Source: Fidelibacterota bacterium
GTDB lineage: Bacteria; Fidelibacterota; Marinisomatia; Marinisomatales; UBA1611
Length of the DNA stretch: 7,801 nucleotides
Reading direction: 5' to 3'
Assembly (NCBI GenBank): GCA_012964275.1
Contig: DTUG01000197.1
Location: forward strand, 1-7,801
The translations under genes and the position numbers were made by a program. This document shows positions 1 to 6,053 of the stretch, piece after piece. The notes beneath the pieces were generated by a model that was given only the letters and a program-made list of their open reading frames with translations, had not been told where the DNA came from and did not search any database. Numbering within the stretch: position 1 is the first letter of the stretch; each line of letters opens with the position of its first letter.

Positions 1-353
1 CCATTTCTGCTATCCAACTAGCTGACCAGGATGCCAGTTTTGAAGAACGGGAGTCTTGGTCACGATCTATTGCAGAATTATTTCCTGATTTTTCCGAGAA
101 TAGAGCAGAAAATTTCCTAAATGATGCCTACCAGGTGTTAAGCAATCAATCATCTTCTGAAAAATCCGATTATTTGATGCGCATACTCGATCGTATTAAA
201 ACTTTGCTTTCACCAGAGCAGATAAATTCCATAGGACCGAAGATCGCTGATTTAATCGAAGCCGATGGCATTGTTATGACAGCAGAAATGGAAATAGCCA
301 AATTGGTAGAAGAAAAACTGGACATTAAAATTAGTGTTGATGAAGATTACTAA
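1..353 (+). CDS. TerB-like (tellurite resistance protein B family) protein, 5' end missing
   Basis: The frame starting at base 3 is open from the window edge to a TAA at 351-353, giving 116 residues; a GTG at 135 is internal valine, not a start. The fragment has the two-fold acidic pattern of TerB-type tetrahelical domains: an early segment 'AIQLADQDASFEERESW' and a later 'LIEADGIVMTAEMEIAKLV', each an acidic turn followed by a Glu-starting helix. In TerB proteins such residues lie at a metal-binding surface (family knowledge); the biological role is usually unclear and need not involve tellurite. No membrane segment is visible in this part, so it is probably cytoplasmic, or the C-terminal domain of a longer protein. 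It ends with an acidic tail (SVDEDY). It converges with the minus-strand HMA unit, and a shared terminator follows at 441-466. The family call is moderate because the N-terminus is outside the window. Confidence 0.72.
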   Translation, partial: ISAIQLADQDASFEERESWSRSIAELFPDFSENRAENFLNDAYQVLSNQSSSEKSDYLMRILDRIKTLLSPEQINSIGPKIADLIEADGIVMTAEMEIAKLVEEKLDIKISVDEDY

Positions 354-440
354 ATCGTAATGTTGGTCAAAATTCGACAACCAGTACTAAATTAGGACAG
401 GACTTCTTAAGATAATTATAAGTTAAAAAACGACTAACAA

Positions 441-466
441 AAAACCCCAACAGAATTGGGGCTTTT
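441..466. terminator. Bidirectional Rho-independent terminator
   Basis: The stem CCCCAA (445-450) pairs with TTGGGG (456-461) around the loop CAGAA. On the plus strand it is followed by CTTTTATATTTT; on the minus strand by TTTTTTGTTAG. It sits between two convergent units: 87 bp past the TAA of the TerB-like gene (+) and 13 bp past the TAA (475-477) of the minus-strand gene downstream of HMA. The minus-strand U-tract is the stronger one. Its closeness to that stop supports 475 as the real 3' end of the minus-strand transcript. Confidence 0.82.
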
Positions 467-474
467 ATATTTTA

Positions 475-840
475 TTACTCCTTCTGCAAAAATTTAAATT
501 TCTCCCAGAAGCGTTTCTTTTTCTTTGTTGGTTGAGCCTCAGAATTCTCCTGCGAAGTCTCAACATCATCCCCGTCTGCTTGATCCTGATCACTTAAAAA
601 ATTATGTCGATTTGTTTTCTCAGGCCACCCGCGATACATGCCCATCGTAGTATTGGATTCCTACTGCCTGTTGCTCCGATTAACAGTCACGTGTTTATCA
701 GCTGCTACAGATTTTATGTTCTGTTTATTTGCCGACTTTTCCGACTAAGTTTTCATTCTAGACGTTTGAGAAATACAAATATTTCCTGCTAACAACAGTA
801 TTGTGATTATATAAATAACTAATCTCACACCAAAAGCCAT
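475..840 (-). pseudogene. Small secreted protein gene downstream of HMA, interrupted by two in-frame TAG codons
   Basis: One minus-strand frame runs from ATG (838-840) to TAA (475-477), 121 codons before the stop, with TAG at 745-747 and again at 661-663. The N-terminus is a clear signal peptide: a short basic start, a hydrophobic run 'LVIYIITILLLAG', then 'NICIS|Q'. The rest is hydrophilic and rich in Lys, Ser, Asn, Gln and Asp, ending in the basic 'PTKKKKRFWEKFKFLQKE'. The ATG directly abuts the TAA of the HMA gene, which suggests translational coupling, and the terminator lies 13 bp past the end, so the region is framed like a real second cistron. Read as separate ORFs it would give a 31-residue leader peptide (745-840) and a 56-residue protein starting MGMYRGWPEK (475-645). 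I do not recognise the family. Both TAGs could be one C-to-T change from CAG (Gln). It may be a decayed gene, two genuine mini-ORFs, or a sequence error. Confidence 0.55.
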
Positions 841-1155
841 TTAAATAGGTTTTTCCGAAGTTGTCTTATTTGACTTAATATCATCCGCCAATTCAGAGAC
901 CTTAAAATCAGTCTTTTTAGTGAGGATATTGACAATATCCTTCGATGCAACTTTCTCATCATCATAGACCACTGTAGCTTCTCCTTTGTCGAAGTCAACA
1001 CTGCAGCTTTTAACTCCATCAATATTTTTTACGACCGTATTAACTTTGCTAACACAGGAATAACTGCACATCATACCGCTGACTTTAACTTTCGTAGTGT
1101 TATCACCTGCAAACAAAATACTGGAAATAAATAGGATTGGTATCATCAGTTTCAT
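841..1155 (-). CDS. Exported heavy-metal-associated (HMA) domain protein with CxxxC motif
   Basis: The product is 104 aa. The start is set by a strong ribosome binding site, AAAGGAG, 5 nt before the ATG at 1153-1155; a longer frame to 1212 lacks such a site. Residues 1-16 form a signal peptide (MKLMIPILFISSILFA, G|D). An HMA-like ferredoxin fold follows, roughly residues 20-85: first strand 'TTKVKVSG', metal loop 'GMMCSYSC' with Cys30 and Cys34, a helix 'VSKVNTVVKNIDGV', then 'SCSVDFDKGEATVVYDD' and a last helix and strand. HMA domains usually bind Cu(I) or similar soft metals through CxxC (family knowledge); here the cysteines are three residues apart, a variant also found in Bacteroidetes-type proteins. 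The tail 'SNKTTSEKPI' is polar. The cell location is probably the periplasm, as a metal carrier or sensor domain (inference). It is the first gene of a two-gene unit with its own extended -10 promoter. Confidence 0.88.
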   Translation of the reverse strand: MKLMIPILFISSILFAGDNTTKVKVSGMMCSYSCVSKVNTVVKNIDGVKSCSVDFDKGEATVVYDDEKVASKDIVNILTKKTDFKVSELADDIKSNKTTSEKPI

Positions 1156-1160
1156 GTTGT

Positions 1161-1167
1161 CTCCTTT
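1161..1167 (-). promoter_or_regulatory. Ribosome binding site of the HMA gene
   Basis: AAAGGAG on the minus strand lies 5 nt from the ATG at 1155. It decides the start in favour of the 104-residue form with a proper signal peptide over the 123-residue ORF beginning at 1212. Confidence 0.85.
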
Positions 1168-1244
1168 AGCATTTATCGAAATTAAAACAGGCTTAGGTAC
1201 GAATATAAGCAAAATAATTACCTAGTTATTAACGTAAATACTCA

Positions 1245-1253
1245 ATTATACCA
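1245..1253 (-). promoter_or_regulatory. Extended -10 promoter for the HMA unit
   Basis: The minus strand reads TGGTATAAT, a perfect TGn extension plus TATAAT hexamer. Transcription would start near 1238, giving a leader of about 80 nt to the HMA start. No good -35 hexamer is seen at 16-18 bp, which is acceptable for an extended -10 promoter. Sigma-factor preferences of this organism are unknown, so the call rests on a sigma-70-like consensus. Confidence 0.45.
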
Positions 1254-1298
1254 TTTTAACCATCATTGCATCCTAAAAAATAATGTACAACTATTTTT

Positions 1299-1916
1299 CT
1301 ATTTATATTGAAAAGGACCCTTTAGATTTTTAAATATGGAACGAGTATTATGGTCAATATGGTCATGAGTTATGAACATAATTGATTCTTCAATCTGATT
1401 TAAATACCCAATGATCATTAAGACTGGAAAAAGTGTTGCTGCAACATCTGGATAGAGCACGGCAATGATCATGAAAAAATAGAGACCAGCAGCAAAAGCC
1501 TTACCGCCAATAGTATGCACCGGGGGCATAAAACCGAATTTTATTCGACCTAAGACCGTTTTGACTATAAATAGCCCCAATAAAAGAAAAACCCAATACC
1601 ACCACCACCCTTCAACCACATTCTCTGTAAAATGATATAGCCAGAATGCGATCATGGGGTAAAAAACATAATCAGCCATGGCATCAAGTTTAGCACCAAG
1701 TTGACTGGTCTGATTCAAACGCCTAGCGATGACACCATCAAGCTTATCTGTTAACCCAATGATGATAAACATAACAAGGAAAACAATCTTTGCCAGGTAC
1801 TTATCTTCCATCGCATAAGGAATAATGAGAGCCGGTACCAGAACAAGCCGGCTGATACTGAGCATATTGGGAATGGTTTTAAGATCACTCCATTCGAATT
1901 CTAATTTATCAGCCAT
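1299..1916 (-). CDS. CDP-alcohol phosphatidyltransferase family protein
   Basis: This is a 205-aa integral membrane enzyme of phospholipid synthesis: it transfers a phosphatidyl group from a CDP-activated lipid to an alcohol acceptor and releases CMP. The full family signature D(x)2DG(x)2AR(x)8G(x)3D(x)3D is present, with Asp57, Asp60, Gly61, Ala64, Arg65, Gly74, Asp78 and Asp82, so the metal and CDP site looks intact. The N-terminal 'IPNMLSISRLVLVPALI' resembles PgsA-like members (phosphatidylglycerophosphate synthases), but the acceptor alcohol cannot be read from the sequence. Hydrophobic segments lie at about 23-36, 43-56, 86-96, 109-125 and 145-176. The start is set by AGGAGG 6 nt before the ATG (1914-1916) rather than the GTG or TTG-type starts further upstream. 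The C-terminus contains 'THDHIDH', discussed under rejected items. It terminates with TAG. An inverted repeat and a candidate promoter lie just upstream. Confidence 0.9.
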   Translation of the reverse strand: MADKLEFEWSDLKTIPNMLSISRLVLVPALIIPYAMEDKYLAKIVFLVMFIIIGLTDKLDGVIARRLNQTSQLGAKLDAMADYVFYPMIAFWLYHFTENVVEGWWWYWVFLLLGLFIVKTVLGRIKFGFMPPVHTIGGKAFAAGLYFFMIIAVLYPDVAATLFPVLMIIGYLNQIEESIMFITHDHIDHNTRSIFKNLKGPFQYK

Positions 1917-1922
1917 AGTCTC

Positions 1923-1928
1923 CCTCCT
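1923..1928 (-). promoter_or_regulatory. Strong ribosome binding site of the CDP-alcohol transferase gene
   Basis: AGGAGG on the minus strand, 6 nt before the ATG at 1916. It fixes the 205-residue start. Together with the HMA site it contrasts with the weak or absent sites before most other genes in the window. Confidence 0.85.
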
Positions 1929-1939
1929 AACTTCTACCA

Positions 1940-1963
1940 ATTGGAATTAAATCCGATTCCAAT
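1940..1963. repeat. 8-bp perfect inverted repeat in the CDP-alcohol transferase leader
   Basis: ATTGGAAT (1940-1947) and ATTCCAAT (1956-1963) form a perfect inverted repeat with the 8-nt spacer TAAATCCG. It ends 11 nt upstream of the AGGAGG and begins near the predicted transcription start. It could be a repressor operator or an RNA hairpin just before the ribosome binding site. It has no U-tract, so it is not a terminator for the upstream gene. Confidence 0.5.
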
Positions 1964-1969
1964 CAGATA

Positions 1970-1998
1970 AAACTAGCACATTTATATTAATAAATCAA
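1970..1998 (-). promoter_or_regulatory. Candidate promoter for the CDP-alcohol transferase gene
   Basis: On the minus strand TTGATT (1993-1998), a 17-bp spacer, and TAGTTT (1970-1975) preceded by TGC. The -35 and spacer are good; the -10 matches sigma-70 only weakly but resembles the TAnnTTT core seen in Bacteroidetes promoters. The start site would fall near 1963, at the edge of the inverted repeat. Confidence 0.3.
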
Positions 1999-2048
1999 AA
2001 AGAGGTTTAGTTTTGAAAATTCGAATTTATCTGAAAGCAAAAAATCTA

Positions 2049-3326
2049 TTAGTCATATAATATACCTCCTACCAGTTGCTCAATATCAGATTCATCAATC
2101 GTTCTGTCTTTATTGACATCAAACCTGAAAAGATGAAATACATCCAGATTAGGATTGTCAGATGTTAAATAGTTAGCAAGATAACAAACATCTATAATAT
2201 CAATCATGTTATCCAGGTTTGTGTCTCCAGAAAAAAGATTGGTTGCGAATTCCCATTGACTCTTTCTGACCTTATAGCTATGATATTCACTCGGGTAATG
2301 TATTTCCAGAACGATATTCTTATTATAATCTACCTCGGTGATGATCGCTCCATGATCAGGTATGGATCCCCAATTGATCAGTGTGTTTTGATTGGGAAGC
2401 CTCTGTACGCTCCCCATTGCTAAACCAACATAGCCGTCTGGTTGGGAATAATCCCAAACAAGTGTTACAATCTTATCATCTTCATTTATCTCATATTCCA
2501 CTGCTCTTGACGTAGGAGGATTATGAAGATTCCCATTATCAAATAGTGTGATATTTCCATTATCTATTCTTCTAACATCATGCTGTTTGCTAAATCCAAA
2601 AAAAGAATCATCAATAAATACAAATTCATTTTGTGGACCGCCCATTCGCCATATCACCATACCACTAGATCGATCGATTTTGATTATCTCACTACTTCTT
2701 CTATTAGAGATCAGAATATTTTCATCTATGTCGATCTCAATACTATTACCGTGCATCCAGACAATTTTATTTTGCGTCAGGTCAAGATTAGTGTAATCCG
2801 CAATATTTAAATGATCCCAGGCATTCCATTCGAATATCAAATTGTGGTTCGAATCAAACTCCTGAATAATTAATAATTGAACTGACGCATTCGTATCACC
2901 GTCCTCTACTATTAAACTCATATCAACAAATATCGAATCAAAAGTCTGCAATAAATACCCCCCATCAGACAAGATCTGGATATCATGGTAATCGGCTAAA
3001 TACTCACCTGCGCATTCCAATGTATCAGTTTCTATCATAAATTCGTTTAATATAATCCAAAACTGGTTGGGCTTGTGAAAGTAAGATAATCGATCCTGGT
3101 TAACTTTAAAATCCATACCGAGTGGACCACTATTGATATACCATGCTGTATTAAGCGTTGAATCAATTACAGCCATGTACCTATTATCCATAGACATCGA
3201 ATGGATAAACATATTCGCCGGATATGGGTTATCATTAACAACTACCTGAAAATCGATATAATCACGTGATTGAGTGAAAATCGATGACCAAGACATACAT
3301 AAAATTATTATCAATCTTTTCATCAT
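2049..3326 (-). CDS. Secreted arylsulfotransferase-like (ASST/PQQ-propeller) protein with C-terminal dockerin-type repeats
   Basis: The product is 425 aa. Residues 1-18 are a signal peptide (MMKRLIIILCMSWSSIFT, then Q19). Residues about 110-345 carry repeated strand motifs of the arylsulfotransferase beta-propeller: 'ADYHDIQIL', 'VWMHGNSIEIDIDENILISNRRS', 'IIKIDRSSGMVIWRMGG', 'KQHDVRRIDNGNITLFDNGN', 'SRAVEYEI' and 'GSVQRLPNQNTLINWGS'. His114, His192, Asn194, Arg209/Arg210 and His249 sit where this family keeps its active-site residues. The known reaction of ASST enzymes is PAPS-independent transfer of sulfate between phenols in the periplasm; activity here is inference, since many relatives are uncharacterised. 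The C-terminus (about 367-423) has two Ca-binding F-hand-like repeats, 'GDTNLDNMIDIIDV' and 'FDVNKDRTIDESDI', as in type I dockerins. Two adjacent ATGs could start the gene and neither has a good ribosome binding site. It lies 122 bp downstream of the TPR-like gene, so it may have its own promoter. Confidence 0.8.
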   Translation of the reverse strand: MMKRLIIILCMSWSSIFTQSRDYIDFQVVVNDNPYPANMFIHSMSMDNRYMAVIDSTLNTAWYINSGPLGMDFKVNQDRLSYFHKPNQFWIILNEFMIETDTLECAGEYLADYHDIQILSDGGYLLQTFDSIFVDMSLIVEDGDTNASVQLLIIQEFDSNHNLIFEWNAWDHLNIADYTNLDLTQNKIVWMHGNSIEIDIDENILISNRRSSEIIKIDRSSGMVIWRMGGPQNEFVFIDDSFFGFSKQHDVRRIDNGNITLFDNGNLHNPPTSRAVEYEINEDDKIVTLVWDYSQPDGYVGLAMGSVQRLPNQNTLINWGSIPDHGAIITEVDYNKNIVLEIHYPSEYHSYKVRKSQWEFATNLFSGDTNLDNMIDIIDVCYLANYLTSDNPNLDVFHLFRFDVNKDRTIDESDIEQLVGGILYD

Positions 3327-3448
3327 CTTAAATCACGCTAGTAAAAAATATGTCTGTAATAATTTTATATAGCAGGCATTCTTGCGGAAGTTAGGCTTGA
3401 TCAGGTACCACTCAAGCATTGAAACCCGGCTGCAGGGAATTCATATTA

Positions 3449-3925
3449 TTACTCACCAAAATCTGGAACCTGATTCTTTGCCATTGCAATTATTCTCGAC
3501 TTGGTTCTGTTAATCACATCTTGGCGATCCACAATGATCCTATCTATATTGCATTTGCTGAACTTGGGTTCTTCTCCATAGGAACTTATTTTAAGGATCG
3601 CCAGCCGCAGCAGCTCTTTTTCTTGTCTATTCTTAATTTTTTTTACGGTCTGTTTAGCTTGTGGCAGATCATTCAGATAAAGATAAGACCGAGTCAAATA
3701 GGAAAAATGTTTTGCCCGCCTGCTTAGCACCGAACATTGATTAAAATGCTCTATAGCTTTTTCCCAATCATGCCAACTATAATAATACTTTCCAACCTCT
3801 AAATTCTGTTTATAATCACCGTGTTTAAGAATTTTTTTTGGCTGACCAACAAAATAAATTATCTGCCCTGCCAAGCTATTAAGAATTGCGAAGGAAATTA
3901 AAAAGAAAAGATGTCGTTTCATCAT
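3449..3925 (-). CDS. Small exported TPR-like protein
   Basis: The product is 158 aa. Residues 1-20 form a signal peptide (MMKRHLFFLISFAILNSLAG), with Gln21 at the likely mature N-terminus. Two helix pairs resemble tetratricopeptide repeats: residues about 43-70, 'VGKYYYSWHDWEKAIEHF', and 77-98, 'YLTRSYLYLNDLPQAKQTV'. The rest is basic, helical and without a recognised domain; it ends VPDFGE. A periplasmic or membrane-tethered protein-protein adaptor is plausible but is inference. The gene follows the 329-residue gene after only 20 bp on the same strand, so they are probably one transcript and may work together. Tandem ATGs at 3920-3925 give a one-residue ambiguity in the start. Confidence 0.75.
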   Translation of the reverse strand: MMKRHLFFLISFAILNSLAGQIIYFVGQPKKILKHGDYKQNLEVGKYYYSWHDWEKAIEHFNQCSVLSRRAKHFSYLTRSYLYLNDLPQAKQTVKKIKNRQEKELLRLAILKISSYGEEPKFSKCNIDRIIVDRQDVINRTKSRIIAMAKNQVPDFGE

Positions 3926-3945
3926 CTGTTCAATGAGTTATATTT

Positions 3946-4935
3946 CTATTCCTCTTCATCGTTGCCTGTAGATAAAATACTAATATTCCGGCTAATCGAC
4001 AGTCCGGTATAGGAGATTAATATCTTGCCGAATGTATTTGCACTTCGTTGCATTAATTCCCGCGTCGAATCTGTACGATCTTTGATCCTTAAGCGTGACC
4101 GCCATCCTAAACCATCGATGTAAGCAGTGATCGGTTGATGATCTCGTTTTCCAAATAGATTTATCAGATGAGACCGGAGCCTGTCTATTTGCTTTTCGAA
4201 AATCTCCCGGTCATCATCTTCACCATAAAACGGCATGGGGTTGACAGAAGCAAACATCTTCAAGGTTTTGAGTAACTGATTCGGTTGATCACGTTTATTT
4301 TTATCAGCAAATCCATAAACCACAGCATGTTGCGGTGCCTTGCGTTTTCCACCTAGTGTTACGCGAATTGCAGGCAGCATGGGATTCCCCGATGGCAATA
4401 ATTCAATCAGGATTTTTTTCCAGGTCATATTCATACTAGGAGAAAGTTCTCGAAGCCATAACCGGGCAAATTCCCTTTCATCAAACCATTCATCTATCTC
4501 CTCTAACCTGCCGATATCAGGAGTTACATAGTTCAGTACAATTATTTCCTGATCCAGCTGATTGAGCCACTGCTGAATTAACATTATAAATTTGCCCTGT
4601 CTGTCACTGAAAACAGCCAGCCAACAGATCCCATACTGTACAAACACAACCAGCAGTGCCATAATATGATATACCAGATCTGCATTATTGCGAATGAATA
4701 ATAACAACCATAATGCAGCCTGAACATGAATCATAATATAGATCCAGTTAAGGTTTGACCGCTGAGATCTTACACCGGAATCAATAAAACTATGCAGGTA
4801 CTCCAATTGATTTAATACTGATGCACCTTCATCTTCTATTTCCTGTAAATAATGCTTGAACTGGACGTATAATTCTTCATCGGTATAGGTTTTGCCAAAT
4901 TGTAATTGGACAAATCTCTGATGCAAACCAGGCAT
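3946..4935 (-). CDS. Uncharacterised protein with two central transmembrane segments
   Basis: The product is 329 aa and I do not recognise the family. It has an N-terminal soluble region (1-62, helical: 'ELYVQFKHYLQEIEDEGASVLNQL'), two adjacent hydrophobic segments at about 63-81 and 87-109 forming a likely hairpin, then a long hydrophilic part (110-329). The latter contains 'EEIDEWFDEREFARLWL', a basic strand region 'PAIRVTLGGKRKAPQHAVVYGF', 'REIFEKQIDRLRSHLINLFGKR' and a C-terminal 'GNDEEE'. The 'QPITAYIDGLGWRSRLRIKDRTDS' stretch looks like beta strands. The hairpin suggests an inner-membrane protein with both ends on the same side. No catalytic motif is obvious. The gene ends in TAG, 20 bp before the TPR-like gene. 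The ATG at 4933-4935 lacks a ribosome binding site but is preceded by an AT-rich leader with a candidate promoter. Confidence 0.8.
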   Translation of the reverse strand: MPGLHQRFVQLQFGKTYTDEELYVQFKHYLQEIEDEGASVLNQLEYLHSFIDSGVRSQRSNLNWIYIMIHVQAALWLLLFIRNNADLVYHIMALLVVFVQYGICWLAVFSDRQGKFIMLIQQWLNQLDQEIIVLNYVTPDIGRLEEIDEWFDEREFARLWLRELSPSMNMTWKKILIELLPSGNPMLPAIRVTLGGKRKAPQHAVVYGFADKNKRDQPNQLLKTLKMFASVNPMPFYGEDDDREIFEKQIDRLRSHLINLFGKRDHQPITAYIDGLGWRSRLRIKDRTDSTRELMQRSANTFGKILISYTGLSISRNISILSTGNDEEE

Positions 4936-4949
4936 AATTTGAATTTAGC

Positions 4950-4990
4950 TATAGGATATATGTCGCATTTATTTTTAATAATGTCCTATA
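4950..4990. repeat. Imperfect inverted repeat upstream of the two-TM gene
   Basis: TATAGGA (4950-4956) and TCCTATA (4984-4990) are exact inverted copies separated by 27 AT-rich bases, with partial extension of the match inward (AT after one mismatch). It lies between the candidate promoter and the start codon, so it could be an operator or leader structure. Chance is possible in such AT-rich sequence. Confidence 0.3.
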
Positions 4991-4999
4991 TAGAGAAAA

Positions 5000-5030
5000 A
5001 TTATATAAATACAATATTTAGAGTTGATAA
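5000..5030 (-). promoter_or_regulatory. Candidate promoter for the two-TM/TPR-like gene pair
   Basis: On the minus strand a perfect TATAAT (5000-5005) lies 19 bp after TTATCA (5025-5030), a 4/6 match to -35. The start site would be near 4993, about 58 nt upstream of the ATG at 4935. The long spacer and AT-rich background limit confidence. Confidence 0.33.
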
Positions 5031-5078
5031 TAAAATAATAATACACCTATTCATAGATCTGTTTAGAAAAGAAGTCTG

Positions 5079-6041
5079 TTATATATCTTTAAGGGGATCA
5101 AGCCAGGGGATATTATATGATAATATTCGTCTCAGGCTTAGCGATATCTGCCAAGCACCCACTTTTTGTTCCAATTCACCTTCGATCCCAGAAAATGCTC
5201 CTTCAACAAAAAAAGGTTTCATGATATTCAGCGCAAACCCGCCGACACCGAGATTCCATAAAAAACCAAAACCTGTTGTAATAACTGTTGCACGAGAATT
5301 GGGCGCTTTAATACCATTCCATTCGGCTTCCGTGGTATGGACCACGGCCAGATTGGCACCAGCAGAACCCTTAATTGCAGGAATCAATTTGGTAAAAGCA
5401 ACAATGGACAAATCATAGGACTTCGATGCTTGAAACCCATATTCGTTTTCTATAAGGGGTAATACTGCGCTCACTGTACCACCTATGAATACCGGCGCGG
5501 TCATTTGCTTTTTAAACAGCTGCATTTCTAACACTGCCTTGTAAACTCCATCGGTAATGCTGAAGTGTCGGTGTTTGGTCTTTGCTTCTTCATTTAGAAA
5601 AAATGGATCATTTGTCAGTGTGTTCCTGGATGGTACGATAAGCCCAGTACCAAGAAACAAGCGTTTTCCAGGTCCTTGTCCATCATTATACACTAGATAT
5701 CTGGCCATAATACGCGAATCTCCCAAAAGCCCGCCGAGAGCATTTGAAAAATCAGTATGCGATCCTTCATCTCTATGGTGAATTGTTACCATATCACCAT
5801 CCCAGGTCATTATTCGGATCCCTATATTTTGAGTTAGTGTCAGGTTCCAATAATTTGAAAGTCCAATAGTGATACTGGGCTTGATAATTATAGATGTCAA
5901 TGTTCCTTCATGATCAAAACCCTCTCCTGAACCCGGCAGGGCCTCGTGCCACCAGTCAACGTATTGATTGTTATTGTCCAACCCAAACATGACCTGACCA
6001 GCCCATAAGCCAACTCCTCTGTCCGCGTTACCGACCGGCAA
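5079..6041 (-). CDS. Outer-membrane beta-barrel-like protein, cut off from its signal peptide by two TGA codons
   Basis: The open frame ends at TAA 5079-5081 and gives 320 residues if counted from a TTG at 6041; the first ATG is at 5990 (residue 18). The sequence has alternating hydrophobic/polar strands with glycine and aromatic residues typical of barrels: 'IIIKPSITIGLSNYWNLTLTQ', 'KRLFLGTGLIVPS', 'APVFIGGTVSAVLPL', 'TVITTGFGFLWNLGVGGFAL' and 'GAWQISLSLRRIL'. A His/Asp-rich turn 'IHHRDEGSHTD' lies at residues 87-97. I do not recognise a specific family; an outer-membrane transporter or barrel protein of unknown substrate is the best guess. Such a protein needs a signal peptide, yet none is encoded after 6041. 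An in-frame one lies just upstream (6066-6128), separated by TGA codons at 6063-6065 and 6054-6056. As it stands the gene may be non-functional, or the stops may be read through or erroneous. Confidence 0.7.
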   Translation of the reverse strand: MPVGNADRGVGLWAGQVMFGLDNNNQYVDWWHEALPGSGEGFDHEGTLTSIIIKPSITIGLSNYWNLTLTQNIGIRIMTWDGDMVTIHHRDEGSHTDFSNALGGLLGDSRIMARYLVYNDGQGPGKRLFLGTGLIVPSRNTLTNDPFFLNEEAKTKHRHFSITDGVYKAVLEMQLFKKQMTAPVFIGGTVSAVLPLIENEYGFQASKSYDLSIVAFTKLIPAIKGSAGANLAVVHTTEAEWNGIKAPNSRATVITTGFGFLWNLGVGGFALNIMKPFFVEGAFSGIEGELEQKVGAWQISLSLRRILSYNIPWLDPLKDI

Positions 6042-6053
6042 CGATGGATTACT

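Noticed and set aside
604..792. Plus-strand 62-codon ORF in the gap between TerB and HMA
   Set aside because: It is antisense to the interrupted minus-strand frame, which has a signal peptide, abuts the HMA stop and ends at a terminator. The plus ORF has no ribosome binding site or recognisable features.
1156..1212. 19-codon N-terminal extension of the HMA gene to an ATG at 1212
   Set aside because: A strong AAAGGAG site precedes the ATG at 1155 and the shorter form starts directly with a signal peptide.
1299..1380. 'THDHIDH' near the C-terminus of the CDP-alcohol transferase, which matches the metallo-beta-lactamase pattern HxHxDH
   Set aside because: It lies in the last 25 residues of a complete CDP-alcohol transferase with no room for a metallo-beta-lactamase fold, at a place where family members have a short conserved tail after 'EE'. 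Coincidence.
2017..2028. 12-bp palindrome AAATTCGAATTT downstream of the arylsulfotransferase-like gene
   Set aside because: It is short, AT-rich, has no loop and no clear U-tract; too weak to call a terminator or operator.
3395..3450. Cluster of KpnI, PstI and EcoRI sites with a 6-bp inverted repeat (GCTTGA/TCAAGC), resembling a cloning polylinker
   Set aside because: Spacing and sequence differ from common vector polylinkers and the flanks are continuous with native-looking genes. The hairpin lacks a U-tract, so it is not called as a terminator.
4906..5418. Plus-strand 170-codon ORF
   Set aside because: Its second half is antisense to the barrel gene and its first half covers an AT-rich intergenic stretch with a minus-strand promoter; the composition is not protein-like and there is no ribosome binding site.
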